Assembly: GCA_028818995.1 (NCBI GenBank)
Contig: JAPPMR010000360.1
Coordinates: forward strand, 1 to 5,297
Origin: Candidatus Poribacteria bacterium
GTDB taxonomy: Bacteria > Poribacteria > WGA-4E > WGA-3G
Length of the DNA stretch: 5,297 nt
Direction of reading: 5' to 3'
Of this stretch, positions 1 through 5,297 are shown one piece after another (position 1 is the first letter of the stretch; every line of letters starts with the position of its first letter). The translations under genes were made by a program, and so were the position numbers. Below the pieces are notes generated by a model. That model had not been told where the DNA came from. It saw only the letters and a program-made list of their open reading frames with translations, and made no database searches.

Positions 1-246
1 GAAGTAGATGATGCCACAGTCGAAAGGTATGAAAATTTTCGAGATACCTTTCTCGAAAAAGTGGAATCGGAAAATGGAGAACCGTATTTTGAATTCATCG
101 GCGCCTATGATGATATCATTGCCGAGTATGTGCGAATTGCACTTGAATATGAGTTCTCCGGCTTGTCTCAGAACGAGCTTATTGAACTTTTCAGGAAATC
201 TATGCAGCAAGGAAACGCGGATATAATCTATCCTGAAGGTTTTTGA
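1..246 (+). CDS. 3' end of an unrecognised protein gene (81 C-terminal residues)
   Basis: The frame is open from the first base and ends at TGA 244-246, so the real start lies upstream of the window. The GTG at 61 is an internal valine codon more likely than a start, because coding-like sequence continues above it and no ribosome binding site precedes it. The 81 visible residues are acidic and mostly helix-prone, with many Glu, Asp, Tyr and Phe (for example FEFIGAYDDIIAEYVRIALEY) and end in IIYPEGF. I see no membrane segment, cysteine pair or catalytic motif and cannot assign a family. The next gene, ilvD, is 206 bp away behind its own probable promoter, so the two are unlikely to share a function. 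That this is a real gene end is inferred from the continuous open frame and protein-like composition. Confidence 0.6.
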   Translation, partial: EVDDATVERYENFRDTFLEKVESENGEPYFEFIGAYDDIIAEYVRIALEYEFSGLSQNELIELFRKSMQQGNADIIYPEGF

Positions 247-265
247 TATATTGCGATATATGTGC
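245..265 (+). repeat. short tandem direct repeat at the end of the partial gene
   Basis: GATATATTGC (245-254) is followed directly by GATATATGTGC (255-265), overlapping the stop codon of the upstream gene. It is AT-rich and short. No function can be assigned, and it may be chance. Confidence 0.3.
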
Positions 266-353
266 AGATTAGATAGAATGAATGCATACCCCAGATGCAA
301 TACCTAACAATCGTGCAGATAAAACCCTCTAACAAGAAAGATCAGATACTAAA

Positions 354-409
354 TTGACACTTTAGGGTAGAGTTTGCAAAACCTTACCTACAAAATTATG
401 TAATATAAT
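354..409 (+). promoter_or_regulatory. probable ilvD promoter region with a split -35/-10
   Basis: A perfect -10 hexamer TATAAT sits at 404-409, which would start transcription near 416 and give a leader of about 37 nt before the ilvD ATG at 453. At the normal 17-bp distance the -35 position (381-386, ACCTTA) is poor. A perfect -35 hexamer TTGACA is present at 354-359, but it lies 44 bp from the -10, with a hairpin element between them. The -10 call is therefore reasonable, and the -35 is uncertain. No leader peptide, attenuator or T-box is visible in the spacer. Confidence 0.45.
367..391 (-). repeat. degenerate GTAG-headed hairpin (REP-like), copy 1
   Basis: The plus-strand arms are GTAGAGTTT (367-375) and AAACCTTAC (379-387) around a 3-nt loop, with CTAC at 388-391. 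Read on the minus strand, this is GTAG followed directly by a 9-position stem with one wobble and one mismatch. A looser outer symmetry extends it to about 363-390. It shares its architecture with the hairpins at 2171, 4011, 5205 and 5239. It is the most degenerate copy but one, so confidence is moderate. Confidence 0.5.
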
Positions 410-452
410 CACATAGAAATGGTATTACCTATTTGAAGGAGAACGTAGCCAA

Positions 453-2132
453 ATGTCCAATAAACTGAAACCCCGAAGTTATGTGATTACCGATGGACCT
501 GACCGCGCCGCTGCACGTACCATGCTTATGTTCGGCGATGGTGGACTGACACCAGATGACCTTGACAAACCGATTATCGGGGTTGCCAATACATGGATTG
601 AGATCGGACCTTGTAACTTTCACTTAAGACGGCTCGCTGCGAAGGTCAAAGAGGGAATTCGCGATGCGGGTGGAACACCTCTCGAATTCAATACCGTCAG
701 CATCTCCGATGGTATCACAATGGGTACAGAGGGCATGAAAACATCGCTTATCAGCAGGGAAATTGTTGCCGATTCAATTGAGTTAGTCTCTATCGGCAAC
801 ATGTTTGATGCTGTCGTTGCGCTGTGCGGATGCGACAAAACTGTTCCCGGTACTGTGATGGCGTTGGCACGGTTAGATATCCCATCACTTACGCTCTACG
901 GTGGTTCTATCATGCCGGGCAACTTTCAGGGGCGTGATGTCACTATCCAAGACGTGTTTGAAGCGGTCGGTCAACATGCTGAAGGCACAATCACAGTAGA
1001 AGAGTTAGACGACCTGATTAGCAAAGGATGTCCCGGTCCCGGTGCATGCGGTGGACAATTCACCGCTAACACAATGGCAACTGCTGTAGAAATGTTGGGC
1101 ATTGCTCCGATGGGTAGCGGGAGTGTACCTGCCGTAGTTGAGGAGAAGGACAACGAAGCATACAAAGTGGGACAACTCGTTATGGATATGCTTGCTGCCG
1201 ACCGTCGCCCCAGTCAAATCATCACACGTAAGTCTCTTGAGAACGCTATCACATCTGTTGCTGCTACTGCAGGTTCAACAAATGGAATATTGCACCTACT
1301 TGCTATTGCACATGAAGCACAAATCCCGTTGACGCTTGAGGATTTCCACACTATTAGCCAGAGAACACCTGTATTGGCAGACCTAAAACCGGGTGGACAG
1401 TTTGTCGCTACCGACTTGTATAATGCTGGAGGAATTCCTTTTTTAGCAAAACGATTGGTTGAAGCAGGGTTGATCCACACTGATGAACTCACTGTTACAG
1501 GCAATACGATCGGTGAAGAGGCAAACGCAGCAACTGAAACTGAAGGACAAATTGTTGTTAGAGAAGTTGATTCTCCTCTCAAACCCACTGGTGGTTTTGC
1601 AATTTTGAGAGGAAATCTCGCTCCTGATGGTTGTGTACTAAAGTTAGCAGGTCAAAAGAAGACACTACATCGTGGTCCTGCGCGTATCTTTGAACGCGAA
1701 GAGGACACTTTTGCCGCCATCAAGGGCGGAGAAATTAAACCCGGTGATGTGGTTGTAATACGTTATGAGGGACCGACCGGTGGTCCTGGAATGCGTGAGA
1801 TGTTAGGTGTCACCGCGGCAATCGTCGGTGCAGGTTTAAGCGAAGATGTGGCTCTCTTGACCGATGGCAGATTCTCTGGTGCTACGCACGGGTTTATGAT
1901 CTGCCACGTTGCCCCCGAAGCAGCAACAGGCGGTCCTATCGCTATTCTCCAAGAAGGTGACGAAATCGTGATTGACGCTGAGACACGCAGACTTGATGTT
2001 ACACTCTCCGATACTGAAATTCAAGCACGTTTTGAAAAGTGGACTCCTCCCGAACCTCCCTATACACGCGGTGTTATGGCGAAATATGCAAACTCTGTTT
2101 CGTCTGCATCTGAAGGTGCTGTGACGGGTTAA
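453..2132 (+). CDS. ilvD: dihydroxy-acid dehydratase IlvD
   Basis: IlvD removes water from 2,3-dihydroxyisovalerate and 2,3-dihydroxy-3-methylvalerate to give the 2-keto acid precursors of valine/leucine and isoleucine. It is cytosolic, with an Fe-S cluster and Mg2+. The 559-residue length is normal for the family and the protein looks intact. The cluster cysteines are C54 (in GPCNFHL), C127 (in GCDKTVPG) and C199 (in [14 protein letters not shown]). [11 protein letters not shown] (127-137) fits the first ILVD/EDD family signature, and [12 protein letters not shown] (467-478) fits the second, with S475 as the likely catalytic base. D86, D128, K129 and E449 match the family's metal-site residues. 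The start is set by AAGGAG at 436-441, 11 nt before the ATG. A sugar-acid dehydratase of the same superfamily is possible but less likely given the IlvD-like length and motifs. No other ilv or leu gene is nearby, so the gene is probably monocistronic. Confidence 0.95.
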   Translation: MSNKLKPRSYVITDGPDRAAARTMLMFGDGGLTPDDLDKPIIGVANTWIEIGPCNFHLRRLAAKVKEGIRDAGGTPLEFNTVSISDGITMGTEGMKTSLISREIVADSIELVSIGNMFDAVVALCGCDKTVPGTVMALARLDIPSLTLYGGSIMPGNFQGRDVTIQDVFEAVGQHAEGTITVEELDDLISKGCPGPGACGGQFTANTMATAVEMLGIAPMGSGSVPAVVEEKDNEAYKVGQLVMDMLAADRRPSQIITRKSLENAITSVAATAGSTNGILHLLAIAHEAQIPLTLEDFHTISQRTPVLADLKPGGQFVATDLYNAGGIPFLAKRLVEAGLIHTDELTVTGNTIGEEANAATETEGQIVVREVDSPLKPTGGFAILRGNLAPDGCVLKLAGQKKTLHRGPARIFEREEDTFAAIKGGEIKPGDVVVIRYEGPTGGPGMREMLGVTAAIVGAGLSEDVALLTDGRFSGATHGFMICHVAPEAATGGPIAILQEGDEIVIDAETRRLDVTLSDTEIQARFEKWTPPEPPYTRGVMAKYANSVSSASEGAVTG

Positions 2133-2170
2133 AATCTGTCCGATCCTGACCAATTTAATTGTTTTTATTT

Positions 2171-2198
2171 GTAGGGGTAGGTTTCTGTACCTGCCCCT
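2171..2198 (+). repeat. GTAG-headed hairpin (REP-like), copy 2
   Basis: GTAG at 2171-2174 is followed directly by the arm GGGTAGGT (2175-2182), a 6-nt loop (2183-2188) and the arm ACCTGCCC (2189-2196). That is 8 pairs with one G-T wobble, and two further outer pairs are possible (G2174-C2197, A2173-T2198). It lies 38 nt after the ilvD stop. The T-rich stretch GTTTTTATTT (2161-2170) precedes the hairpin instead of following it, so it is not a canonical intrinsic terminator on either strand, although it could still stall RNA polymerase or protect the 3' end of the ilvD mRNA. Confidence 0.75.
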
Positions 2199-2200
2199 CC

Positions 2201-2212
2201 GTTGTTAACAAC
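2201..2212. promoter_or_regulatory. 12-bp perfect palindrome, candidate operator of the TA operon
   Basis: GTTGTTAACAAC equals its own reverse complement and lies 14 bp upstream of the -35 hexamer of the toxin-antitoxin promoter. XRE/HigA-type antitoxins usually repress their own promoter through palindromes near it. The assignment is inferred from position and symmetry only. Confidence 0.35.
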
Positions 2213-2226
2213 TAAAACGAAAACTC

Positions 2227-2255
2227 TTGCAATAATTCACCGAATTTCGTAGAAT
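2227..2255 (+). promoter_or_regulatory. promoter of the toxin-antitoxin operon
   Basis: TTGCAA (2227-2232, 4 of 6 matches to the -35 consensus) is separated by exactly 17 bp from TAGAAT (2250-2255, 5 of 6 matches to the -10 consensus). The predicted start of transcription falls at about 2261-2263, on the toxin ATG at 2262. A small interrupted palindrome, CGAA-T-TTCG (2241-2249), lies in the spacer between the hexamers, where a bound repressor would block polymerase. Confidence 0.55.
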
Positions 2256-2261
2256 ATATTT

Positions 2262-2627
2262 ATGCCTGCAAAACAAATGAAACCCGTTGTTTGGGTTGGC
2301 GATTCCAAAAGGAGGCTTTCAGAATTTCCCCGCGAAGTACAGCGAGACGTTGGTTTTGCTCTTGAAATCGCGCAAGGTAGTGAAACCCATTTTTCTGCTA
2401 AACCTTTACGTGGCTTTTCGGGTGTGTACGAGATTGTGAGTAATTATGCTCGTGATACATATCGTGCGGTATACGTGGTGAATCTGGGAAACATAATTTA
2501 TGTACTGCACTGTTTTCAAAAGAAATCAAAACGAGGGATCAAAACTCCAAAGAAAGAGATAGATTTAATTCGCGATCGTTTGAATTGGGCAAAAGAACTT
2601 GCTCAGAAGGAAAACGAAAATGAGTAA
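2262..2627 (+). CDS. RelE/HigB-superfamily toxin (phage Gp49-like, Tad/HigB type)
   Basis: This 121-residue protein resembles the phage-derived Gp49-like toxins of the RelE/HigB superfamily, the type II toxins paired with HTH_37-type antitoxins (Tad-Ata or HigBA). Family members are generally ribosome-dependent mRNA nucleases. The supporting features are a basic N-terminal part (K16-R18, R24-R28), the core AKPLRGFSGVYEI (46-58), the strand RDTYRAVYVVNLGNIIYVLHCF (64-85, interrupted by short turns) and the basic segment QKKSKRGIKTPKKEID (86-101) with its downstream helix. The terminal KENENE is acidic. The ATG at 2262 has no Shine-Dalgarno site; a second in-frame ATG at 2277 (M6) has none either. 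The gene precedes and overlaps its antitoxin gene by 8 nt, the toxin-first order typical of these modules. Nothing suggests truncation. Activity cannot be judged from sequence. Confidence 0.85.
   Translation: MPAKQMKPVVWVGDSKRRLSEFPREVQRDVGFALEIAQGSETHFSAKPLRGFSGVYEIVSNYARDTYRAVYVVNLGNIIYVLHCFQKKSKRGIKTPKKEIDLIRDRLNWAKELAQKENENE
2607..2611 (+). promoter_or_regulatory. ribosome binding site that fixes the antitoxin start
   Basis: AAGGA lies inside the 3' end of the toxin gene, 8 nt before the ATG at 2620. It supports that ATG over the in-frame ATG at 2599, which would add seven residues (MLRRKTK) and has no well-placed site. It also implies that the antitoxin is translated independently and more strongly than the toxin. 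Confidence 0.75.
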
Positions 2628-2958
2628 AGAAAAAATTGAATATGAAGTAGGCAGTGGCAATGTATTCAGAGATTTAGGATTTCCTAATCCAGAGGAAGAA
2701 CTCATGAAAGTTCGCTTCGCTTCGCTTATTTATGATATTATTACTAAACGTGGTTTCAAACGAGGTGAGGCAGCCAAAATTCTGGGTATCAGTAAGACTG
2801 AACTTTCAACAATTTTGAAAGGCAGACTCGCCGACTGTTCCCTTGATCAATTGCTATCACTACTTGGAAAGTTGGATCATGACATTGAGATTGTTCTCCA
2901 CAAGAGACCTGCCAACACACCTGCCGCAGCCCTCCGCATCTCAACTTCCGCAGAATAA
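2620..2958 (+). CDS. XRE-family antitoxin (HigA/Ata-like, HTH_37 type)
   Basis: This 112-residue DNA-binding antitoxin is expected to neutralise the preceding toxin by direct binding and to repress the shared promoter. The N-terminal segment NVFRDLGFPNPEEELMKVRFA (14-34, containing the typical FRDLG and PEEE words) leads into an XRE-type helix-turn-helix: AAKILGIS (51-58) and KTELSTILKGRL (59-70). It is followed by SLDQLLSLLGKLDHDIEIVL (74-93), the usual end of this family. The tail from 94 on is basic and then Ala/Thr/Ser-rich and looks unstructured. The start at 2620 is chosen from the ribosome binding site at 2607-2611 and the normal family N-terminus. The gene overlaps the toxin gene by 8 nt, and its stop is 19 nt upstream of rluD. 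Confidence 0.87.
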   Translation: MSKEKIEYEVGSGNVFRDLGFPNPEEELMKVRFASLIYDIITKRGFKRGEAAKILGISKTELSTILKGRLADCSLDQLLSLLGKLDHDIEIVLHKRPANTPAAALRISTSAE

Positions 2959-2977
2959 TTCTAATCTATGCACAGTT

Positions 2978-3958
2978 ATGGAAACCACAGCACAAGTCTA
3001 TCATATTCAGACAGAACACAGTGGAAAACGGTTGGATCAGTTTCTGATGGGTGTGACTGAAGGTGTATCGCGAACCTATCTTCAGAAACTGATTCGCGAT
3101 GGTGCTGTTACCGTAAATGATAAGGTCTCCAAACAACCGAGTTACACGCTCCGTTCTGGTGACCAAGTTTGCCTTTCGCTTCCTGATGCTCGCCCTTTAG
3201 AGACATTAAAACCTGAGAATATCCCGCTTGACATTCTGTTTGAAGATAGCCACTTAATTGTGTTGAACAAACCTGCGGGCATGCTTGTTCACCCTGCAAG
3301 CGGTGTGAATTCTGGCACACTCGTTAACGCATTGCTTGCACATTGCACTGACTTGTCGGGCATCGGTGGGGTAGAGAGACCCGGTATCGTTCACAGATTA
3401 GATAAGGATACATCGGGGGTTCTCGTTGTTGCGAAAACAGACGTTGTGCATCGTGAACTGTCTGTTCAGTTTGAAAAGCATACTATAACGCGTCAGTACG
3501 TCGCAGTCGTGTGTGGAATTCTCGCTGAAGTTACAGGAACGATTGATGCGCAAATCGCACGGAGTCGCCGTGACCGCCGCCGAATGACTACTGTTAAAAA
3601 CAGTGGCAGACGTGCTGTTACACATTATCAGGTATTAGAGAATTACCACAAATTTTCGCTCGTTCAACTTACATTAGAAACGGGAAGACTCCATCAAATC
3701 CGTGTGCATCTGCAGCACATTGGACACCCAGTTGCTGGCGATGCTATCTATGGGGGCGATCAACGTGCGTTAAACGATGCCGAAACGCTTCCAATAAAAC
3801 ATGCGCTCATACATCTTAAACGGCAAGCATTGCATGCGCGAACTCTGCAATTTATGCACCCAGTTGAACAGGAACAGATGTTTTTATCAGCACCGAAACC
3901 AGCGGATATGGAGCGACTTGTTGATGCACTGCGGACGTTGGCTCGTTCACATTTGTAG
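2978..3958 (+). CDS. rluD: RluD-type 23S rRNA pseudouridine synthase (RluA family)
   Basis: The enzyme isomerises uridines to pseudouridine in 23S rRNA; RluD itself acts on helix 69 (U1911, U1915, U1917 in E. coli) during large-subunit maturation. The 326 residues match the usual RluD size. An S4 RNA-binding domain covers about 15-70 (GKRLDQFL, then SRTYLQKLIRDGAVTVND), and the catalytic domain about 85-310. It shows LIVLNKPAGMLVHP and HRLDKDTSG (139-147), where D142 is the catalytic Asp, followed by GRLHQIRVHLQHIGHPVAGD and the C-terminal QALHARTLQFMHP. The frame is open upstream to 2843, but that stretch is the antitoxin gene in another frame, and the protein-like sequence begins at METTAQ. 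There is no clear Shine-Dalgarno site at the ATG, so translation may depend on coupling to the antitoxin gene 19 nt upstream. RluC is the main alternative; the rRNA target cannot be proved from sequence. Confidence 0.9.
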   Translation: METTAQVYHIQTEHSGKRLDQFLMGVTEGVSRTYLQKLIRDGAVTVNDKVSKQPSYTLRSGDQVCLSLPDARPLETLKPENIPLDILFEDSHLIVLNKPAGMLVHPASGVNSGTLVNALLAHCTDLSGIGGVERPGIVHRLDKDTSGVLVVAKTDVVHRELSVQFEKHTITRQYVAVVCGILAEVTGTIDAQIARSRRDRRRMTTVKNSGRRAVTHYQVLENYHKFSLVQLTLETGRLHQIRVHLQHIGHPVAGDAIYGGDQRALNDAETLPIKHALIHLKRQALHARTLQFMHPVEQEQMFLSAPKPADMERLVDALRTLARSHL

Positions 3959-4010
3959 GATTTTGTGGATATTATGGTAGATTTAAGAATTACTTGAACA
4001 CTCTGCACCA

Positions 4011-4034
4011 GCGAGGTTAGGAAACCTCGCCTAC
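4011..4034 (-). repeat. GTAG-headed hairpin (REP-like), copy 3
   Basis: Perfect 8-bp arms GCGAGGTT (4011-4018) and AACCTCGC (4023-4030) enclose the 4-nt loop AGGA and are followed directly by CTAC (4031-4034). On the minus strand this is GTAG followed immediately by the stem. It lies 52 nt after rluD. A T-rich run, CTTTTTATTTTT (4051-4062), begins 20 nt past the stem, too far for a standard intrinsic terminator, though the pair may still help end the rluD transcript. Confidence 0.8.
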
Positions 4035-4088
4035 CAGGGAACGAAGGAGTCTTTTTATTTTTAATTGAGGAAAAAATAGGAGAAAAAT

Positions 4089-5075
4089 ATGGAATATGTC
4101 AATTTTGGTAAAGCAGGTGTTAAGGTAAGTCCACTTGCATTGGGCTTAGGATTTAGAGGACAAGGCGATGAAAACGCTGCTCAAAGGTTAATTGAACACG
4201 CTATCGATTCGGGTATAAACCTGATTGATTGTGCCAACGTATACGGTCCTATGGACGATCGCGCCAATATTGGTCGTTCAGAGGTTATCCTCGGCAAAGC
4301 GATTAAAGGAAAACGAGATGATGTGGTGATTACGTCCAAGGTCTTCAGCCACATCGGACAGGGACCGAACGACTATGGGTTATCACGATACCACATCATG
4401 CGCGAGATAGACCGTTCACTGACCCGTCTTGACACTGACCATATTGATGTCTATTTGATTCACGGGCCGGACGACACAACACCACAAGAGGAGACAATCC
4501 GGGCATTAGACGATCTGGTGCGTTCAGGTAAGGTGCGCTACATTGGCTGTTGTAATCATCAGGCATGGCAGGTCTGCAAAGCACTCTGGACTGCTGATAG
4601 CATCAACGCGACACCGTATATGTGCATTCAGAATATGTATAACCTTCTCAATCGAGATTTGGAAACCGAAATGTTCGGATTGGTACGTGAAGAAGAACTT
4701 GGCGTGATGTGTTATAGTCCGTTATCGGTTGGCTTGTTGAGCGGTGTCTATTCCGCAGACGAACCACCTCCTGACGGGACGCTGTGGGCAAGACGATATC
4801 GAGAGGAATATGATCGGCGAATGCGTGGTGCAACTGGACAAGTAATTACAACACTCAAACGACTTGCGGATGCGTTAGGAAAAACACCAGCACAACTTGC
4901 AGTAGCATGGGTCGTATCACATCCTGAGGTTACCGTTGCTATCAGCGGTAGCGATACGATTGAACAATTGGACGACACGCTCGGTGGTGTCGGTTGGGAA
5001 TTAGACGAGGCTGTTCGCGAAGAACTGGATGAGGTGTCACGTTCGTTTGTGCGTTTGACTGCCCCACCATTTTAA
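4089..5075 (+). CDS. aldo/keto reductase family oxidoreductase
   Basis: This 328-residue protein is an NAD(P)H-dependent reductase (or dehydrogenase) with the (beta/alpha)8 aldo/keto reductase fold; the substrate is unknown. The catalytic tetrad is visible: D47 (in NLIDCANVYG), Y52, K84 (in VVITSKVF) and H125 (in DVYLIHGPD). LTRLDTDHIDVY (111-122) and SGKVRYIG (146-153) are standard family blocks. The cofactor-binding end is VTVAISGSDTIEQLDDTL, with the usual helix of TPAQLAVAWVVSHP before it. The segment normally written GxSN reads GCCN (153-156), so C155 replaces a serine that usually contacts the nicotinamide amide. The start is firm: AGGAG at 4078-4082 lies 6 nt before the ATG. Neighbours give no hint of the substrate. 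The length and N-terminus suggest the large group of bacterial AKRs related to sugar or L-glyceraldehyde reductases, but I cannot place it in a subfamily. Confidence 0.92.
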   Translation: MEYVNFGKAGVKVSPLALGLGFRGQGDENAAQRLIEHAIDSGINLIDCANVYGPMDDRANIGRSEVILGKAIKGKRDDVVITSKVFSHIGQGPNDYGLSRYHIMREIDRSLTRLDTDHIDVYLIHGPDDTTPQEETIRALDDLVRSGKVRYIGCCNHQAWQVCKALWTADSINATPYMCIQNMYNLLNRDLETEMFGLVREEELGVMCYSPLSVGLLSGVYSADEPPPDGTLWARRYREEYDRRMRGATGQVITTLKRLADALGKTPAQLAVAWVVSHPEVTVAISGSDTIEQLDDTLGGVGWELDEAVREELDEVSRSFVRLTAPPF

Positions 5076-5204
5076 CGATTGACAAAATAGATTTAATCGT
5101 CCACCCAGCATGAACTTATGGTAAACCTAAGTATTATAGTGAAATACAAAAATATATGCACACTTTTGGTCTGTAGGACTTAAACCGACCTATTGGACTG
5201 TGCC

Positions 5205-5229
5205 GTAGCACAAACTTTCCAGTTTGTGC
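5205..5229 (+). repeat. GTAG-headed hairpin (REP-like), copy 4
   Basis: GTAG (5205-5208) leads into a perfect stem: CACAAACT (5209-5216), loop TTCC (5217-5220) and AGTTTGTG (5221-5228). A ninth pair, G5208-C5229, is possible. It is not followed by a T-run, so it is not a canonical terminator for the reductase gene, whose stop is 130 nt upstream. Confidence 0.8.
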
Positions 5230-5238
5230 AGAGTGTAA

Positions 5239-5260
5239 GCAACCTAACAGGTTACGCTAC
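5239..5260 (-). repeat. GTAG-headed hairpin (REP-like), copy 5
   Basis: On the plus strand GCAACCT (5239-5245) pairs with AGGTTAC (5249-5255) across the 3-nt loop AAC, with one imperfect pair that becomes a G-T wobble on the minus strand. One base later CTAC occurs at 5257-5260. Read on the minus strand this is GTAG, one base, then the stem. It faces copy 4 in inverted orientation with only 9 nt between them, both GTAG heads pointing outward. Confidence 0.55.
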
Positions 5261-5297
5261 AATCGTGTGCAAGTAATTATGGTTTCCACTATAATTA

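Larger units (their letters stand above)
5133..5295. mobile_element. possible MITE-like element with 31-bp imperfect terminal inverted repeats
   Basis: The segment 5133-5163 and the reverse complement of 5265-5295 have the same length and match at 24 of 31 positions without gaps. The match includes an exact 9-mer at the outer ends (ATTATAGTG / CACTATAAT) and an exact 7-mer at the inner ends (TGCACAC / GTGTGCA). The 163-bp interval codes for nothing. If the element proper is read as TAGTG...CACTA (5137-5291), both ends are flanked by TA (5135-5136 and 5292-5293), as expected for insertion by an IS630/Tc1-type transposase. The window stops two bases beyond the right end, so the flank cannot be fully examined. 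The symmetry is seen; the mobile nature is inferred. Confidence 0.5.
5076..5297. other. gene-free 3' end of the window
   Basis: No open frame of credible length and no RNA gene that I recognise lies here. Apart from the terminal-inverted-repeat element and its two hairpins, there is only a weak inverted repeat, ACGATT (5075-5080) and AATCGT (5095-5100), overlapping the reductase stop; its 14-nt loop and lack of a T-run make it a poor terminator. Confidence 0.6.

Noticed and set aside
307..315. ACAATCGTG shared with 5259-5267, suggesting a relic of the right-end element upstream of ilvD
   Set aside because: A single 9-bp match with little extension between two AT-rich spacers; not enough to call a repeat copy.
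2151..2170. Weak palindrome CAATT-T-AATTG followed by TTTTTATTT as an ilvD terminator
   Set aside because: The five-pair stem is almost entirely A-T and would be too unstable for an intrinsic terminator.
2843..2977. Upstream extension of rluD to the ATG at 2843
   Set aside because: The added 45 residues are the antitoxin gene read in another frame and do not resemble an RluD N-terminus, which begins normally at the ATG at 2978.
4051..4082. Possible pairing of the T-rich run with AATAGGAG that would hide the reductase ribosome binding site
   Set aside because: It consists of A-U and G-U pairs with internal mismatches; too weak to claim as a riboswitch or translational switch.
5079..5084. TTGACA just after the reductase stop as a -35 hexamer
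   Set aside because: Nothing resembling a -10 lies 15-19 bp downstream, and no gene follows.
5173..5193. A sixth GTAG-headed hairpin (GTAGG pairing with CCTAT)
   Set aside because: Only five pairs including a wobble, with a 12-nt loop and GTAG inside the stem; it does not fit the layout of the other five.
5290..5295. TATAAT near the right edge as a -10 promoter for a gene beyond the window
   Set aside because: It is part of the right terminal inverted repeat, its -35 position (GTGCAA) matches only 3 of 6, and no downstream gene is visible.
1..5297. CRISPR array, tRNA, rRNA or defence gene cluster
   Set aside because: No regularly spaced direct repeats, no cloverleaf-like or rRNA sequence, and no defence genes beyond the toxin-antitoxin pair were seen.

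Overview
This window is about 5.3 kb of bacterial chromosome, moderately AT-rich, with five complete genes and one 3' gene fragment, all on the + strand. The genes are housekeeping or metabolic (ilvD, an RluD-type pseudouridine synthase, an aldo/keto reductase), plus a compact toxin-antitoxin pair. Codon use, the AT-rich spacers and the hairpin repeats in the spacers fit an uncultured bacterium; from memory I find them reminiscent of Candidatus Poribacteria, but nothing in the window proves the taxon.

Layout: 1-246 is the 3' end of an unrecognised gene. The 247-452 spacer carries a degenerate hairpin between a consensus -35 and a consensus -10 hexamer. Then come ilvD (453-2132), a 129-bp spacer with a hairpin repeat and a promoter, a toxin gene (2262-2627) overlapping its antitoxin gene (2620-2958), rluD 19 nt further on (2978-3958), a 130-bp spacer with another hairpin, an aldo/keto reductase gene (4089-5075), and a gene-free 3' end (5076-5297) that holds a possible short transposon-like element containing two more hairpins.

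The genes do not form one pathway. IlvD catalyses the third common step of branched-chain amino acid synthesis and stands here without other ilv genes. The toxin and antitoxin form a two-gene operon with its own promoter, which may also read into rluD. The reductase has its own Shine-Dalgarno site and probably its own transcript.

The most interesting signal is between the genes. All four spacers longer than 100 bp contain a small hairpin with the tetranucleotide GTAG directly, or within one base, 5' of its stem. There are five hairpins in all, with different stem sequences. This is the architecture of REP elements mobilised by RAYT (TnpA-REP) Y1 transposases. The last two lie in opposite orientations (BIME-like) inside a 163-bp interval bounded by imperfect 31-bp terminal inverted repeats.
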